Shown: one piece after another, positions 29,554 through 39,178 of the stretch | Layout: every line of letters starts with the position of its first letter | Position numbering within the stretch: the first letter of the stretch is position 1 | Origin: Prauserella alba | Lineage (GTDB): Bacteria > Actinomycetota > Actinomycetes > Mycobacteriales > Pseudonocardiaceae | Direction of reading: 5' to 3' | DNA: 64,000 nt | Assembly: GCF_024171735.1 (NCBI RefSeq) | Contig: NZ_JAMTCH010000003.1 | Span: 1,290,841 to 1,354,840 of the forward strand | Program-made: the position numbers and the translations under genes | The notes under the pieces: model-generated | Database searches by the model: none | What the model was told of the DNA's origin: nothing | The model's input: only the letters and a program-made list of their open reading frames with translations

Positions 29554-30663
29554 ATGCGCACGTCCCTGTGCGACACCCTCGGCATCGACGTGCCGATCAT
29601 CGGCTTCACCCCGTCCGAACACGTCGCCGCGGCGATCAGCCGTGCCGGCGGGCTCGGCGTGCTCGGCTGCGTGCGGTTCAACGACGCCGACGAGCTCGAC
29701 AAGGTGCTCGGGTGGATGGACGCCAACACCGACGGCAAGCCGTACGGAGTGGACGTCGTGATGCCCGCGAAGGTGCCCGACGAGGTCAAGGGCGTCGACC
29801 CCGAGACGCTGATCCCGGAGGAGCACCGGGAGTTCGTCGACCGCACGTTGGCGCAGCTGGGCGTGCCGGAACTGCCCGAAGGAGAAGGGCGCGACGGCGT
29901 GCTGGGCTGGCTGCACTCGGTGGCGCGCTCGCACGTCGAGGTGGCGCTCGAACATCCGATCGCGCTGATCGCCAACGCGCTCGGCTCGCCGCCGCCCGAC
30001 GTGATCGCGCAGGCCCACGACGCGGGCGTGCCGGTGGCGGCGCTCGCAGGCAAGGCCGAGCACGCGGTGCGGCACGTCGACAACGGCGTGGACTTCGTCG
30101 TGGCACAGGGCCACGAGGCCGGCGGGCACACCGGCGAGATCGCTTCGATGGTGCTGTTGCCGGAGATCGTCGACGCCGTCGGCGACCGTGCCCCGGTCCT
30201 GGCTGCCGGCGGGATCGGCTCGGGCAGGCAGGCCGCGGCGGCGCTGGCGCTGGGCGCGGCGGGGGTGTGGACCGGTTCGATCTGGCTCGGCACCCGCGAG
30301 TACCTGGAGACGATGCCGTCCTCGGAGCCGATGCAGCAGGCGCTGCTGGCGGCGACCTCGGCCGACACCGTGCGGACGCGGATCTACACGGGCAAGCCGG
30401 CGCGGCTGCTGAAGACGCGCTGGACGGAGGCGTGGTCGCAGCCGGACGCTCCGCAGCCGCTGCCGATGCCGTTGCAGAACCTGCTCGTGGCACCCGCCCA
30501 CAACCGCATCCACGCCTCGTCCGACCCGTCGGTCGTGTCCATGCCCGTCGGGCAGATCGTCGGCCGGATGAACGAGGTCCGCCCCGTCGCCGACGTCGTC
30601 GCCGACCTCACATCGGGCTTCTCCGGTGCCGTGCAGCGGCTCAACGGGATCGACGGCGCCTGA
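29554..30663 (+). CDS. Nitronate-monooxygenase-family flavin oxidoreductase (Rv1894c-like)
   Basis: FMN TIM-barrel protein of 369 residues. Typical segments are SRAGGLGVLGCVRF near the start, VVAQGHEAGGHTGEIASMVLLPE with the FMN phosphate and catalytic His region, and VLAAGGIGSGRQAAAALALGAAGVWTGS. Length and extra insert (PEEHREFVDRTLAQLGVP) match the Rv1894c type more than Rv3553 (IpdC). AGGAGG lies 7 bases before the ATG. It follows fadD19 by 99 bases on the same strand and could be cotranscribed; a role in sterol metabolism is only suggested by this. Its end overlaps the permease gene on the other strand by 23 bases. Confidence 0.82.
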   Translation: MRTSLCDTLGIDVPIIGFTPSEHVAAAISRAGGLGVLGCVRFNDADELDKVLGWMDANTDGKPYGVDVVMPAKVPDEVKGVDPETLIPEEHREFVDRTLAQLGVPELPEGEGRDGVLGWLHSVARSHVEVALEHPIALIANALGSPPPDVIAQAHDAGVPVAALAGKAEHAVRHVDNGVDFVVAQGHEAGGHTGEIASMVLLPEIVDAVGDRAPVLAAGGIGSGRQAAAALALGAAGVWTGSIWLGTREYLETMPSSEPMQQALLAATSADTVRTRIYTGKPARLLKTRWTEAWSQPDAPQPLPMPLQNLLVAPAHNRIHASSDPSVVSMPVGQIVGRMNEVRPVADVVADLTSGFSGAVQRLNGIDGA

Positions 30664-31876
30664 GCGTGTAGGCGAGCGCGCCCAGTGTCAGCACGACGAG
30701 TCCACTGAGGACCGATGTGGCCGGAAGGTTCGCGGCGAGCAGCAGGCAGCCTGCGAATCCGGCGACGGGAACGAGCCTGTAGCCGAGCGTGAACGCGCTC
30801 GCGTTGGCGATCGCGTAGTAGACGAGCACGGCCAGCGACGAGAATCCGATGGCCTCGCGCAGGTCGACGGTGGCCGCCAGCACCGCGACGACCACGCCGA
30901 CCCCTACCTCCGCGCGGTGCGGTACACCGAACCGTGGATGCACCGCCGCGAGGCCGTGGGGCAGGTGATGGTCGCGCGCCATGGCCAGCACGGTCCGGGA
31001 CACACCGAGTATCAGCGCCAGCAGCGCCCCCAGTGCAGCGAGCACGGCACCCACGCGGACGACGGGGACGAGTCCGCTCAGCCCGGTCGCGGCGACGGCG
31101 GCGGCCACCGGATCCTCGGCACTCGCGATCCCGGCGGGCCCCAGCGTCGCCAGCAGCGCGAGTGCGACGAGGGCGTAGACCGCGAGCACGAGCCCGAGCG
31201 CCCACGTCACGGCACGCGGGATCGTGCGCTCCGGGTCGCGGACCTCTTCGCCGAGCGTGGCGACCCGCGCGTACCCGGCGAACGCGAAGAACAGCAGCCC
31301 CGCCGCCTCCAGTACGCCCCACGGACCGGCACCGGCGGCCGGATCGAGCCCGCTCGCCTGCGGATCGCCCGCGGTGAGCGCGGCCACGACCGCCGTGGCC
31401 AGTGCCAGCAGGCTCACGGTCACCAGCACGGCGGCGGCGCGCGTGGACCGGTGCACCCCGCGGTAGTCCAGCGTCGTGATCGCCGCGACCACCGCCACGG
31501 CGAGCACGCCACGCCACGGCTGGCCGAGCCCGGGTGCGGCGTAGGCGACCACGGTCAGCGTCATCGCGGCGCAGCTGGCCGTCTTGCCGACGACGAAACC
31601 CCACCCGGCGAGGTACCCCCAGAACGGCCCGAGCCGCTCGCGGCCGTACACATACGTCCCACCCGATTCCGGGTAGCGCGCGGCGAGGCGGGCCGAGGAC
31701 GTGGCATTGCAGTAGGCGACCGCGGCAGCCAGGAGCAACGCGACGGGCAACGCCCCGCCCGCGGCGGCCGCCGCCGGTGCGAACGCCGTGTACACGCCCG
31801 CGCCGACCATCGCGCTCAGGCCCACCACGACGGCCTGCGGGGTGCCCAGTCTGCGTGCGAGCCGATCCGCTGTCAT
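30641..31876 (-). CDS. APC-family amino acid permease
   Basis: Integral membrane transporter of 411 residues with about 11-12 hydrophobic helices. The TM1 motif VVVGLSAMVGAGVYTAFAPA and ARYPESGGTYVYGRERLG are those of amino acid/polyamine/organocation permeases; FAFAGYARVATLGEEVRDPERTIPRA is the conserved TM6 to loop 6 region. The substrate is not evident. Start at 31876 is taken over 31885; the ribosome site is weak for both. It converges with the flavin oxidoreductase gene. Confidence 0.88.
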   Translation of the reverse strand: MTADRLARRLGTPQAVVVGLSAMVGAGVYTAFAPAAAAAGGALPVALLLAAAVAYCNATSSARLAARYPESGGTYVYGRERLGPFWGYLAGWGFVVGKTASCAAMTLTVVAYAAPGLGQPWRGVLAVAVVAAITTLDYRGVHRSTRAAAVLVTVSLLALATAVVAALTAGDPQASGLDPAAGAGPWGVLEAAGLLFFAFAGYARVATLGEEVRDPERTIPRAVTWALGLVLAVYALVALALLATLGPAGIASAEDPVAAAVAATGLSGLVPVVRVGAVLAALGALLALILGVSRTVLAMARDHHLPHGLAAVHPRFGVPHRAEVGVGVVVAVLAATVDLREAIGFSSLAVLVYYAIANASAFTLGYRLVPVAGFAGCLLLAANLPATSVLSGLVVLTLGALAYTLRRRRSR

Positions 31877-31917
31877 CGGATGCAACCTACCGGGCTCCCG
31901 GTTACGTCCAGACGAAC

Positions 31918-32370
31918 ATGAGATGGAAACAGACGACCCTCGGCGTCCTCGCAGGCGTGCTCGTGTTGTCGGCGTGCGGTCAGCCGCCCGCCGAACAGGA
32001 CGCGGGCGGCGGCCCTGCCGAGTCGGCGTCGGAGCAGTTCAAGAAACAGCCCGCCGAACACGAGGCCAAGAACGGCCCGGTGCCCGCGTCCCAGCTCAAC
32101 GCGGGTGGGCTGCCGGACGGCTTTCCCCGGGAGGCCGAGGCCGCCGACACCTCGCTGACCATCACGGCTCAAGAAGGGGGCTGCGGCGAGGCCAGTGCCG
32201 AAGTGACCGGCCAGAGCACCGACACCGTGACCGTGCTGCTGGTCGAGACCGAGCCCGCCGGCAAGATGATGTGCACGATGGACATTCGCTATCCACCGGT
32301 GACCGTTGAGCTCGACCAGCCGTTGGGCGAGCGCACGCTTGTGCTCGAACACACGAAACGCAAGGAGTAG
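31918..32370 (+). CDS. Small secreted lipoprotein
   Basis: A 150-residue protein with a signal peptide (MRWKQTTLGVLAGVLVLSAC) ending in the lipobox LSAC, so Cys20 is the likely lipidated residue of the mature protein on the outer face of the membrane. The next 45 residues are charged and flexible; the rest is a small beta-rich domain with two Cys (GGCGEASAEV, MMCTMDIRYPPVTV) that may form a disulfide. I do not recognise the family. It is divergent from the permease by 41 bases. Confidence 0.8.
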   Translation: MRWKQTTLGVLAGVLVLSACGQPPAEQDAGGGPAESASEQFKKQPAEHEAKNGPVPASQLNAGGLPDGFPREAEAADTSLTITAQEGGCGEASAEVTGQSTDTVTVLLVETEPAGKMMCTMDIRYPPVTVELDQPLGERTLVLEHTKRKE

Positions 32371-32410
32371 CTGAGTCTACCGGCGAGTAGGTTAGCGCTA
32401 CCGTGGGCGT

Positions 32411-32848
32411 ATGACACGACAGGTCAGCATCACCCGCACGATTCCCGCGAGCGCGCCGGAGATCTTCGCCCTGCTCACCGACCCGGAGAAACATGCGATC
32501 CTGGACGGGTCCGGCACCGTCCGAGGTGCCCGCGGCGGCAACCCGGAACGGCTCGAACTCGGATCCCGGTTCGCGATGGACATGAAACTGGGCGCGAAGT
32601 ACCGCATCACGAACAAGGTCGTCGAGTTCGACCAGGACCGGCTCATCGCCTGGCGCCACTTCAACGGCCACCGGTGGCGATGGGAGCTGGCGCCGAACGA
32701 CGACGGCACGACCGACGTCACCGAGACGTTCGACTGGGCACCGGCGCGAATCCCGATGCTGCTGGACCGGTCCCCGATCCCGCGCAAGAACGAGGCCGCC
32801 ATCCGCAAGACCCTCGAACGTCTCGCGAGCCATTTCGGCGAACGGTGA
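32411..32848 (+). CDS. SRPBCC-family (START-like) protein
   Basis: A 145-residue single-domain protein with the SRPBCC pattern: IPASAPEIFALLTDPEKHAILDG at the N-terminus, a WRHFNGHRWRWELAPNDDGTTDV hairpin and a long C-terminal helix (NEAAIRKTLERLASHF). These proteins bind hydrophobic ligands in a deep cavity. Ligand and role are unknown. It follows the lipoprotein by 40 bases on the same strand and may share its transcript. Confidence 0.85.
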   Translation: MTRQVSITRTIPASAPEIFALLTDPEKHAILDGSGTVRGARGGNPERLELGSRFAMDMKLGAKYRITNKVVEFDQDRLIAWRHFNGHRWRWELAPNDDGTTDVTETFDWAPARIPMLLDRSPIPRKNEAAIRKTLERLASHFGER

Positions 32849-32853
32849 CGCTG

Positions 32854-32897
32854 CGGTGCCGGCCCGGCCGCATCGGGGCGCGGCCGGGCCGGCACCG
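32854..32897. terminator. Bidirectional hairpin terminator
   Basis: A perfect 18 bp inverted repeat (32854-32871 with 32880-32897, 8-base loop) lies between the convergent SRPBCC gene and the fumarase gene. Confidence 0.78.
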
Positions 32898-32920
32898 GAA
32901 ACCGGTCCGTGGCGGCCGGG

Positions 32921-34600
32921 TCAGCGGAACGAGATCTGCAGCACCGGCTCGGAGGTCTCGGCGAAGAAGTCGCCCCCCTTGTCGTCGATCACGATGAACG
33001 CGGGGAAGTCCTCCACCTCGATCTTCCAGACCGCCTCCATGCCGAGCTCGGCATACTCCAGTACCTCGACGCTGGTGATGCAGTCCTGGGCGAGCCGCGC
33101 GGCGGGGCCGCCGATCGAACCGAGGTAGAAGCCGCCCTGCTGCCGGCACGACTCGGTGACCTGCTTGGACCGGTTGCCCTTCGCCAGCATGACCATCGAA
33201 CCGCCTGCGGCCTGGAACTGGCTGACGTAGGAGTCCATGCGCCCGGCCGTGGTCGGCCCGAACGATCCGGACGCGTAACCGTCCGGCGTCTTGGCCGGGC
33301 CCGCGTAGTACACCGGGTGGTCGCGCAGGTACTGCGGCATCTCCTCGCCGGCCTCGAGCCGCTCGGCGATCTTGGAGTGCGCGATGTCGCGCGCCACGAC
33401 CAGCGGACCGGTCAGGCTCAGCCGGGTCTTGACCGGCAGCTGCGAGAGCTGCTCGCGGATCTCGTCCATCGGCCGGTTCAGATCCACGGGCACGACCTCG
33501 TCCGAGAGGTCCTCGTCGGTGACCTCCGGAAGGAAACGGGCCGGGTCGCGTTCCAGCTGCTCGATGAACACCCCGTCGGCCGTGATCTTGGCTTTGGCCT
33601 GCCGGTCCGCCGAACAGGACACCGCGATGCCCACCGGGCACGACGCGCCGTGCCGGGGCAGGCGGATGACGCGCACGTCGTGGCAGAAGTACTTGCCCCC
33701 GAACTGCGCGCCGATGCCGAACTGCCGCGTCATCTCCAGGACCTGCTCTTCGAGATCGGTGTCGCGGAAGCCGTGGCCGAGCGGCGACCCCTCCGTCGGC
33801 AGCGTGTCCAGGTCGCGGGCCGAGGCCAGCTTGGCGACCTTGAGGTTGTACTCGGCCGACATGCCGCCCACGACGATCGCGAGGTGATACGGCGGGCAGG
33901 CCGCGGTGCCGAGCCCGCGCAGCTTCTCGTCGAGGAACTTGGCGAGCCGCTTCGGGTTCAGGACGGCCTTCGTCTCCTGGTAGAGGAAGGTCTTGTTGGC
34001 GCTGCCACCGCCCTTGGCCATGAACAGGAACTCGTACGAGGGGTCGGTTCCGTCGGCGGGGTCGGTGCCGTCCTTGTGGTACAGCTCGATCTGGGCGGGC
34101 AGGTTCGTGCCGGTGTTGCGCTCCTCCCAGAAGTTCACCGGCGCCATCTGCGAGTACCGCAGGTTGAGGTCACGGTAGGCCTCGAAGATGCCGCGCGAGA
34201 TCGCCTCCTCGTCGGCGCCGCCGGTGAGCACGCCCTCGGTGCGCTTGCCGATCGTGATCGCGGTGCCGGTGTCCTGGCACATCGGCAGCACGCCGCCCGC
34301 GGAGATCGCGGCGTTGCGCAGCAGGTCCATGGCGACGAACCGGTCGTTGCCGCTGGCCTCCGGGTCGTCGACGATGGAGCGCAGCTGCTGCAGGTGCGAC
34401 GTGCGGAGCAGGTGCTGGATGTCGGTGATCGCGGTCCGCGCGAGCGTGGTCAGCGCCTCCTGCGACACCTCGAGGAACCTGCGCCCGGCCGCCTCGACGA
34501 CCGACACACCGTCGGAGGTGACCAGCCGGTACTCGGTCTCGGTGTCCTGACCCTTGGGGAGAACGTCGGTGTACTCGAATGGGGGAGTGGAAGAGGTCAC
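32921..34600 (-). CDS. fum: Fumarate hydratase class I (iron-sulfur)
   Basis: Homodimeric [4Fe-4S] fumarase of 559 residues that interconverts fumarate and malate in the TCA cycle. Both the N-terminal alpha part (cluster Cys108 in [10 protein letters not shown]) and the C-terminal beta part ([22 protein letters not shown]) are fused in one chain, as in FumA/FumB. Further cluster cysteines are likely in [11 protein letters not shown] and [13 protein letters not shown]. The ATG at 34600 follows a weak site. The gene stands alone; the 519 bases upstream hold its promoter. Confidence 0.93.
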   Translation of the reverse strand: MTSSTPPFEYTDVLPKGQDTETEYRLVTSDGVSVVEAAGRRFLEVSQEALTTLARTAITDIQHLLRTSHLQQLRSIVDDPEASGNDRFVAMDLLRNAAISAGGVLPMCQDTGTAITIGKRTEGVLTGGADEEAISRGIFEAYRDLNLRYSQMAPVNFWEERNTGTNLPAQIELYHKDGTDPADGTDPSYEFLFMAKGGGSANKTFLYQETKAVLNPKRLAKFLDEKLRGLGTAACPPYHLAIVVGGMSAEYNLKVAKLASARDLDTLPTEGSPLGHGFRDTDLEEQVLEMTRQFGIGAQFGGKYFCHDVRVIRLPRHGASCPVGIAVSCSADRQAKAKITADGVFIEQLERDPARFLPEVTDEDLSDEVVPVDLNRPMDEIREQLSQLPVKTRLSLTGPLVVARDIAHSKIAERLEAGEEMPQYLRDHPVYYAGPAKTPDGYASGSFGPTTAGRMDSYVSQFQAAGGSMVMLAKGNRSKQVTESCRQQGGFYLGSIGGPAARLAQDCITSVEVLEYAELGMEAVWKIEVEDFPAFIVIDDKGGDFFAETSEPVLQISFR

Positions 34601-35119
34601 GGTAGCTGCTCGCCTCGCACGCAGTCGGTAAAAGGGCGGTTACTGACGAAACGAGCCGACAGTACAACGCCCGCCGCACCGGTCGGGCCGGCCGGGCGCG
34701 GCAGGCGATCCAGATCACGCGGGTGGGGCCCTCCCGCAACGCCCGGTCGGGGCCGTTCCTGGCGGCCGGCGGGCACCTGGCTCAGCGCGGCAGGAGAGCG
34801 AGGACACGAACGGCGCTCGGGGACAGGCGAGCGGAGTCGCAGTGGCCGCAGGCCTGTGGCCGGCGAGGGGAGCAGTGGGCGGTGGCGCACGGCTCGACCG
34901 TGGCGGGGCGCGGGCCGGACATGGTGAAGGCCGGGTCCCACCCCGAGGGACCCGGCCTTCGACAGGCAGGCGGCACGCTCCGTGGAACGCATGCCGCGTT
35001 GCCCTAACCCCACTAGGTAGACGTCCGGTCGGCCGAAAGGTTGCGCGATTTCGGCAGGCGAATTGTTCGTACCAGTCGTGATCTGGGTTACAGGCAGGCG
35101 GCCGGCGTTCCGGGGGAGC
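34601..35119. other. 519-base gene-free region between fum and sigB
   Basis: No frame here looks like a protein. It should contain the fum promoter on the minus strand and the sigB 3' end, marked by the hairpin at 34926. I see no tRNA or known small RNA structure. Confidence 0.5.
34926..34960. terminator. Hairpin terminator downstream of sigB
   Basis: A perfect 14 bp inverted repeat (34926-34939 with 34947-34960, 7-base loop). It is about 160 bases after the sigB stop and upstream of the fum promoter region, so it should insulate the two. Confidence 0.65.
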
Positions 35120-36256
35120 TCAGCTGGCGTAGGCGCGGAGCTTGTCGGCCCGCTCACCCTGGCGCAGCTTGGCCATGACCTCGCGTTCGATCTGCCGCAC
35201 CCGCTCGCGGGAGAGGCCGAAGTGGCGGCCGATCTGGTCGAGGGTGCGGGGCTGGCCGTCGTCGAGGCCGTAGCGCATGCGGATGACGTTCTGCTCCCGG
35301 TCGTCGAGCGTGCCCAGGACCCGCCGCATGTCGTCGTGCAGCAGTCCCGAGATGACGCTCGTCTCGGCGTCGGCCGCCTCGGCGTCCTCGACGAAGTCGC
35401 CGAGCGGGGCGTCCTCCTCGTTGCCGACCGGCATGTCCAGGCTCACCGGGTCCCGCGCGTGGTCCAGCAGCGTGGAGACCTTGTCCACCGAGATGCCCGA
35501 CTCGGCGGCCAGCTCCTCGTTGGTGGCCTCGCGGCCGTGCTTCTGATGCAGGTCCCGCTTGATGCGGGCGAGCTTGTTGACCTGTTCGACGAGGTGGACC
35601 GGCAGCCGGATGGTGCGGCCCTGGTCGGCCATTCCGCGGGTGATCGCCTGGCGGATCCACCACGTGGCGTAGGTGGAGAACTTGAAGCCCTTCGCGTAGT
35701 CGAACTTCTCGACCGCGCGGATCAGCCCGAGGTTGCCCTCCTGGATGAGGTCGAGCAGCGGCATGCCACGGCCGGTGTAGCGCTTGGCCAGCGACACGAC
35801 CAGCCGCAGGTTCGCCTGCAGCAGATGGTTCTTCGCGCGGCGGCCGTCGCGGGCGACCAGGCGCAGTTCCCACGCGCGCTCGTCGGCCAGGTCGTCGGCG
35901 GTGTCCAGCAGATGCTGGGCGTACACGCCTGCCTCGATGCGCTTGGCCAGGCCGACCTCTTCGGCCGCGCTGAGCAGCGCGGTCTTGCCGATGCCGTTCA
36001 GGTACACGCGGACGAGGTCGGCCGCGGGGCCCTGGGCGTCGAGATCCTCCAGTTGCAGCACGGCGCGCGCCGCCGGCTCGGCGGGCTCCGGAATCTCGGC
36101 GGGCTCCGGTATCGACGCCACCGCGGTCGCCGTGCCCGTGGCGTCGGCGTCGACGGCGGCCGGTTCGACCGCACCGACCGTGGGCACCGGGACGTCGGCC
36201 GCGGTGTCGCGGTCGCGGATGTCCCGGGCCTCGCGTTCGAGAGTCTGGACGGTCAT
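35120..36256 (-). CDS. sigB: Principal-like RNA polymerase sigma factor SigB
   Basis: Group 2 sigma factor of 378 residues, a general stress/stationary-phase relative of SigA. After an Ala/Pro/acidic N-terminus, region 1.2 begins at [19 protein letters not shown]. Region 2 has [14 protein letters not shown] and [17 protein letters not shown]. Region 4.2 has [20 protein letters not shown]. It lacks the long 1.1 extension of the SigA gene at 46741. A candidate ECF-type promoter lies about 150 bases upstream, in line with mycobacterial sigB control by SigE/SigH. Confidence 0.92.
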   Translation of the reverse strand: MTVQTLEREARDIRDRDTAADVPVPTVGAVEPAAVDADATGTATAVASIPEPAEIPEPAEPAARAVLQLEDLDAQGPAADLVRVYLNGIGKTALLSAAEEVGLAKRIEAGVYAQHLLDTADDLADERAWELRLVARDGRRAKNHLLQANLRLVVSLAKRYTGRGMPLLDLIQEGNLGLIRAVEKFDYAKGFKFSTYATWWIRQAITRGMADQGRTIRLPVHLVEQVNKLARIKRDLHQKHGREATNEELAAESGISVDKVSTLLDHARDPVSLDMPVGNEEDAPLGDFVEDAEAADAETSVISGLLHDDMRRVLGTLDDREQNVIRMRYGLDDGQPRTLDQIGRHFGLSRERVRQIEREVMAKLRQGERADKLRAYAS

Positions 36257-36404
36257 TCTGCCTCCCCGGATGGCGGGCTCACGTGCGGTGCGATGCGGCG
36301 GGCGCCCGCCGCCTGTGTGTTGCCGCGCGGCGTTCCCCAGAACAGTCGATCAAGCCTGCGGAACCGTTACGCACCGGCCGGCTTCGTGGCCGGTTACCTC
36401 GAAC

Positions 36405-36430
36405 AACGTCGATCCACGCGAAATCGTTCC
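36405..36430 (-). promoter_or_regulatory. Candidate SigE/SigH-type promoter for sigB
   Basis: Read on the minus strand, GGAAC (36430-36426), an 18-base spacer and GTT (36407-36405) match the GGAAC-N16-18-GTT pattern of actinobacterial ECF sigma factors. It is about 150 bases before the sigB ATG. Short motifs of this kind occur by chance, so the support is moderate. Confidence 0.4.
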
Positions 36431-36507
36431 CGGGTTTTTCCCGCGCTGTGCAACGCCTCACGTTCACGTTTCGGCACCCGCCCTGCGGGGTCGGGGCCCG
36501 CCGGGCC

Positions 36508-36933
36508 TCAGACGTCGACGAGCACCGTGAACGGGCCGTCGCCCACGCTGTGGACCTGCATCGTCGCGCCGAACCGGCCGGTTTCCACACGGGCGCCGCG
36601 CTGCCGCAAGGCGGCGACGACCGCGTCCACCAACGGTTCCGCCTGTTCGGGCCGGGCCGCCGCCGTCCACGATGGACGGCGGCCTTTCCGGGTGTCGCCG
36701 TACAGGGTGAATTGGCTGACGACGAGGAGCGGCGCATCGGCCGTGGCGCACGACTCCTCGTCACGCAGCAGTCGCATTTCGTGCAGTTTCCGCGCCATTG
36801 TGTCGGCTTTGTCCGACGTATCGTCGATGTGAATTCCGAGTAATACCAACAACCCCGGCTCGGGGATCGCGCCGACGACCTCGCCGCCGACGGTCACGGC
36901 CGCCTCCGTGACTCTCGTCACGACAGCTTTCAC
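36508..36933 (-). CDS. dtd: D-aminoacyl-tRNA deacylase Dtd
   Basis: Proofreading enzyme of 141 residues that hydrolyses D-amino acids from mischarged tRNA. It has VTRVTEAAVTVGGEVVGAI at the N-terminus, the catalytic SQFTLYGDTRKGRRPSW motif in the middle, and ends GDGPFTVLVDV, where DTDs carry the Gly-Pro loop motif. The GTG start at 36933 overlaps the stop of the upstream methyltransferase gene by four bases (GTGA), so the two are translationally coupled. Confidence 0.92.
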   Translation of the reverse strand: MKAVVTRVTEAAVTVGGEVVGAIPEPGLLVLLGIHIDDTSDKADTMARKLHEMRLLRDEESCATADAPLLVVSQFTLYGDTRKGRRPSWTAAARPEQAEPLVDAVVAALRQRGARVETGRFGATMQVHSVGDGPFTVLVDV

Positions 36934-38483
36934 CGCGACGTCTCCCGTGCCGACGCCGGGCCCGACTCGGGGAACCCGCCCGCCGGTTCGAGCATCCCGT
37001 GCCGGACGAGCTCGCGCACCAGCGCGGTCGCGGTGTCCCGTAGCTGCGCGACGTCCTCGCCGTGGGCGGCGGCCAGCAGTTCCAGGAGATCCTCGAGCGG
37101 CAGCATGCCACGACATCCGCCGAGCAGCGCCGCCGCGAGTTCGTCGACCTCGTGCTGCCAGCCGGGGCCGTCGAGCCGGTGCAGCCGGCGGATCGAGGTC
37201 TCCCACCCCTCGTCCGACGGCGCGTCGATCCGTTCCAGTACGACACTGTCCGGCACCCGGAACGGGGTCGCCAGCAGTGCCATGTCGTCGCGGGGACGCA
37301 GCCATTCCACGCGGTCCAGCCACGCGGCCGCCTCGGTCCCCAGCGGGTCGTCGTAGGCCTGTCGCAGGTCCTCGCACACGATCGTCGGCTCGCCTGCGGT
37401 CTTGCGGAGCGTGACGAACCCGAATCCGATGCCCCGCACGTCGTGGGCGGCGAACCAGTCGAGCCACGCCTCGGCCTTCGCCAGGCCCTCCGGCGATCTC
37501 GGATCGATACCCTCGTCGCGCAGCCACGTGCCGACGTACAGTGCCGGATCCGCCACGTCGCGTTGCACGAACCACGCGTCGGTGCCGTGCGGGAGCCACC
37601 GGGTCACCCGGTCCGACCAGTCCTCGTCCCCGACGTACAGCCAGGACGCGAGCAGCTGCCCCACGCCGCCGTCATTCAGCAGCGACGGCAGCTGCCGGAC
37701 GACCAGGGCGCTCGCGTCGTCACCGCCGAGGCCGGCGTCGCGGTAGGTGTAGTCGACACGCGGCGGTCCCACGACGAACGGCGGGTTGCACACGATCTGG
37801 TCGAACCGGCGGCGCGCCACCGGTGTGAACCACTCGCCCTGCACGAGTTCGACGTCGAGCTCGTTGAGCAGGAACGTCGCACGCGCCAGCGCCAGTGCCC
37901 GCGCGGACACGTCCGTGGCGGTGATGTGCTCGGCGTGCCTGCTGGCGTGCAGAGCTTGCACCCCGTTGCCGGTTCCGAGGTCGAGCAGCGACCCGACCGG
38001 CCTGCGGCTCGTCGCCCGCACCAGGCTCAGCGAGGCGTGCCCGACCCCGAGCACGTGTTCGCGGTCGACCGGACGGCCCAGCTGATCGGAGTCCAGATCG
38101 GCGATCACCCACCACGATCCCTCGTCGTCGCTGTGCGGCCGGATGTCCAGGCCCGCGCGGAATCCGTCGCCGTCCGGCCGCAGGATCTCCGCGGCGACCG
38201 CGTCCTCGACGGTCAGCGGAGCCAGCGCGGCGGCCACGGCGTCGGCGGGCTCGCGGCGGCCGAGCAGTAGCAACCGGACGAGGGTGCCGAGTTCGCCGGC
38301 CTCGGCGCTCGCCTGCAACGCAGGGAGCGGCTCACCGCGGCCGAGTGCGGCATGCGCCGCCGCGCCCAACGCCGCGGTGACGCCGTCGGCGTCGTACCGG
38401 GATCGGAGCAGCGCCTCACGCAGGCGCGCGCACACGTCGGGGGTGAGTGAGGGAACGGTCTCGGAGGATTCGGCACTGTTCAC
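36930..38483 (-). CDS. Class I SAM methyltransferase with N-terminal DUF7059-like domain
   Basis: A 517-residue methyltransferase. The SAM motif I is SLLDLGTGNGVQALHA near residue 164, motif II region ITATDVSARALALA, and the catalytic NPPF tetrapeptide in VCNPPFVVGPPR. NPPF is typical of N-methylation of glutamine, adenine or guanine, so an RNA or protein target is likely. The first 150 residues (DUF7059-like) and the last 150 form extra domains. It is coupled to dtd, which hints at a translation-related substrate. Confidence 0.85.
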   Translation of the reverse strand: MNSAESSETVPSLTPDVCARLREALLRSRYDADGVTAALGAAAHAALGRGEPLPALQASAEAGELGTLVRLLLLGRREPADAVAAALAPLTVEDAVAAEILRPDGDGFRAGLDIRPHSDDEGSWWVIADLDSDQLGRPVDREHVLGVGHASLSLVRATSRRPVGSLLDLGTGNGVQALHASRHAEHITATDVSARALALARATFLLNELDVELVQGEWFTPVARRRFDQIVCNPPFVVGPPRVDYTYRDAGLGGDDASALVVRQLPSLLNDGGVGQLLASWLYVGDEDWSDRVTRWLPHGTDAWFVQRDVADPALYVGTWLRDEGIDPRSPEGLAKAEAWLDWFAAHDVRGIGFGFVTLRKTAGEPTIVCEDLRQAYDDPLGTEAAAWLDRVEWLRPRDDMALLATPFRVPDSVVLERIDAPSDEGWETSIRRLHRLDGPGWQHEVDELAAALLGGCRGMLPLEDLLELLAAAHGEDVAQLRDTATALVRELVRHGMLEPAGGFPESGPASARETSR

Positions 38484-38637
38484 GGTGTGTCATCGTCGCA
38501 CGGCTGCCCGGCACGAGCCCGTGCGTGGTCGACCGCCGGACCGGTGGGTACACCCGCCGTCGCCGGTGATGGCGCCGCCGCCCCGCCTGTCGCGGGCCGG
38601 GCCGCGGTGGGAGCATGGAGCGGTGGAGGTGAGGCCG

Positions 38638-39111
38638 GTGGAGGAACGCGACAGGTCCGGCGATCCGGTCCTGATCACCGAGGCGGCGCCCTCCTACGAC
38701 GACGAGCTCGCTGCCCGCAAACGCAAGTACGTCCTCACCATGGGGATGCGTTTCCCGTGCCTGGTGCTGGCCGGTGTCTTCTATCAGACGTGGTGGCTCG
38801 CGCTGGCGCTGCTCGTGCTGTCGATCCCGCTGCCGTGGATCGCCGTCCTCATCGCCAACGACCGGCCACCCCGCAAGAGCGAAGAGGTGAACCGTTACCA
38901 GCGCGAGCACCGTGCGCTCGAAGCCACCGCGCACCAGGTGATCGACGTCGCCAGCCCGCCGGGGTCCACCGAGTCGGGGGATTCCGCCTCGGGCGCCTCC
39001 GCATCGGGAACGTCGGCCTCCGGAACTGCCGGGCCGGGAAAGTCCACGACGTCGGCAAGGTCCACAGCGTCGCAGTCGCGTGCCGCCGACGGCACCGCGT
39101 CCGGCGAGTAG
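38638..39111 (+). CDS. DUF3099 membrane protein
   Basis: A 157-residue protein of unknown function. The DUF3099 signature VLITEAAPSYDDELAARKRKY is followed by two membrane helices (MRFPCLVLAGVFYQTWW and LALALLVLSIPLPWIAVLI) and a cytoplasmic NDRPPRKSEEVNRY segment. The last 55 residues are low-complexity Ser/Gly/Ala/Thr. The GTG at 38638 is favoured by GGAGG 8 bases upstream; earlier GTGs at 38623 and 38629 are possible. Confidence 0.82.
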   Translation: MEERDRSGDPVLITEAAPSYDDELAARKRKYVLTMGMRFPCLVLAGVFYQTWWLALALLVLSIPLPWIAVLIANDRPPRKSEEVNRYQREHRALEATAHQVIDVASPPGSTESGDSASGASASGTSASGTAGPGKSTTSARSTASQSRAADGTASGE

Positions 39112-39150
39112 CGATCCGGCGACCGCGGCGCGGCTGTCCCGGTCCGGCGT

Positions 39151-39171
39151 GTCCGGCCGCCCCGGCCGGAC
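39151..39171. terminator. Short hairpin between DUF3099 gene and psuK
   Basis: GTCCGGCC and GGCCGGAC pair over 8 bp around a 5-base loop, just before the psuK stop in a convergent junction. Confidence 0.5.
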
Positions 39172-39178
39172 CTGCACG

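Noticed and set aside
29554-30663. Assignment of the flavin oxidoreductase as IpdC (Rv3553)
   Set aside because: N-terminus, length and insert match the Rv1894c type much better, so a ring C/D role cannot be claimed.
34597-35157. Protein genes in the fum-sigB gap
   Set aside because: The open frames are low-complexity, overlap the terminator hairpin and show no recognisable domain or ribosome site.
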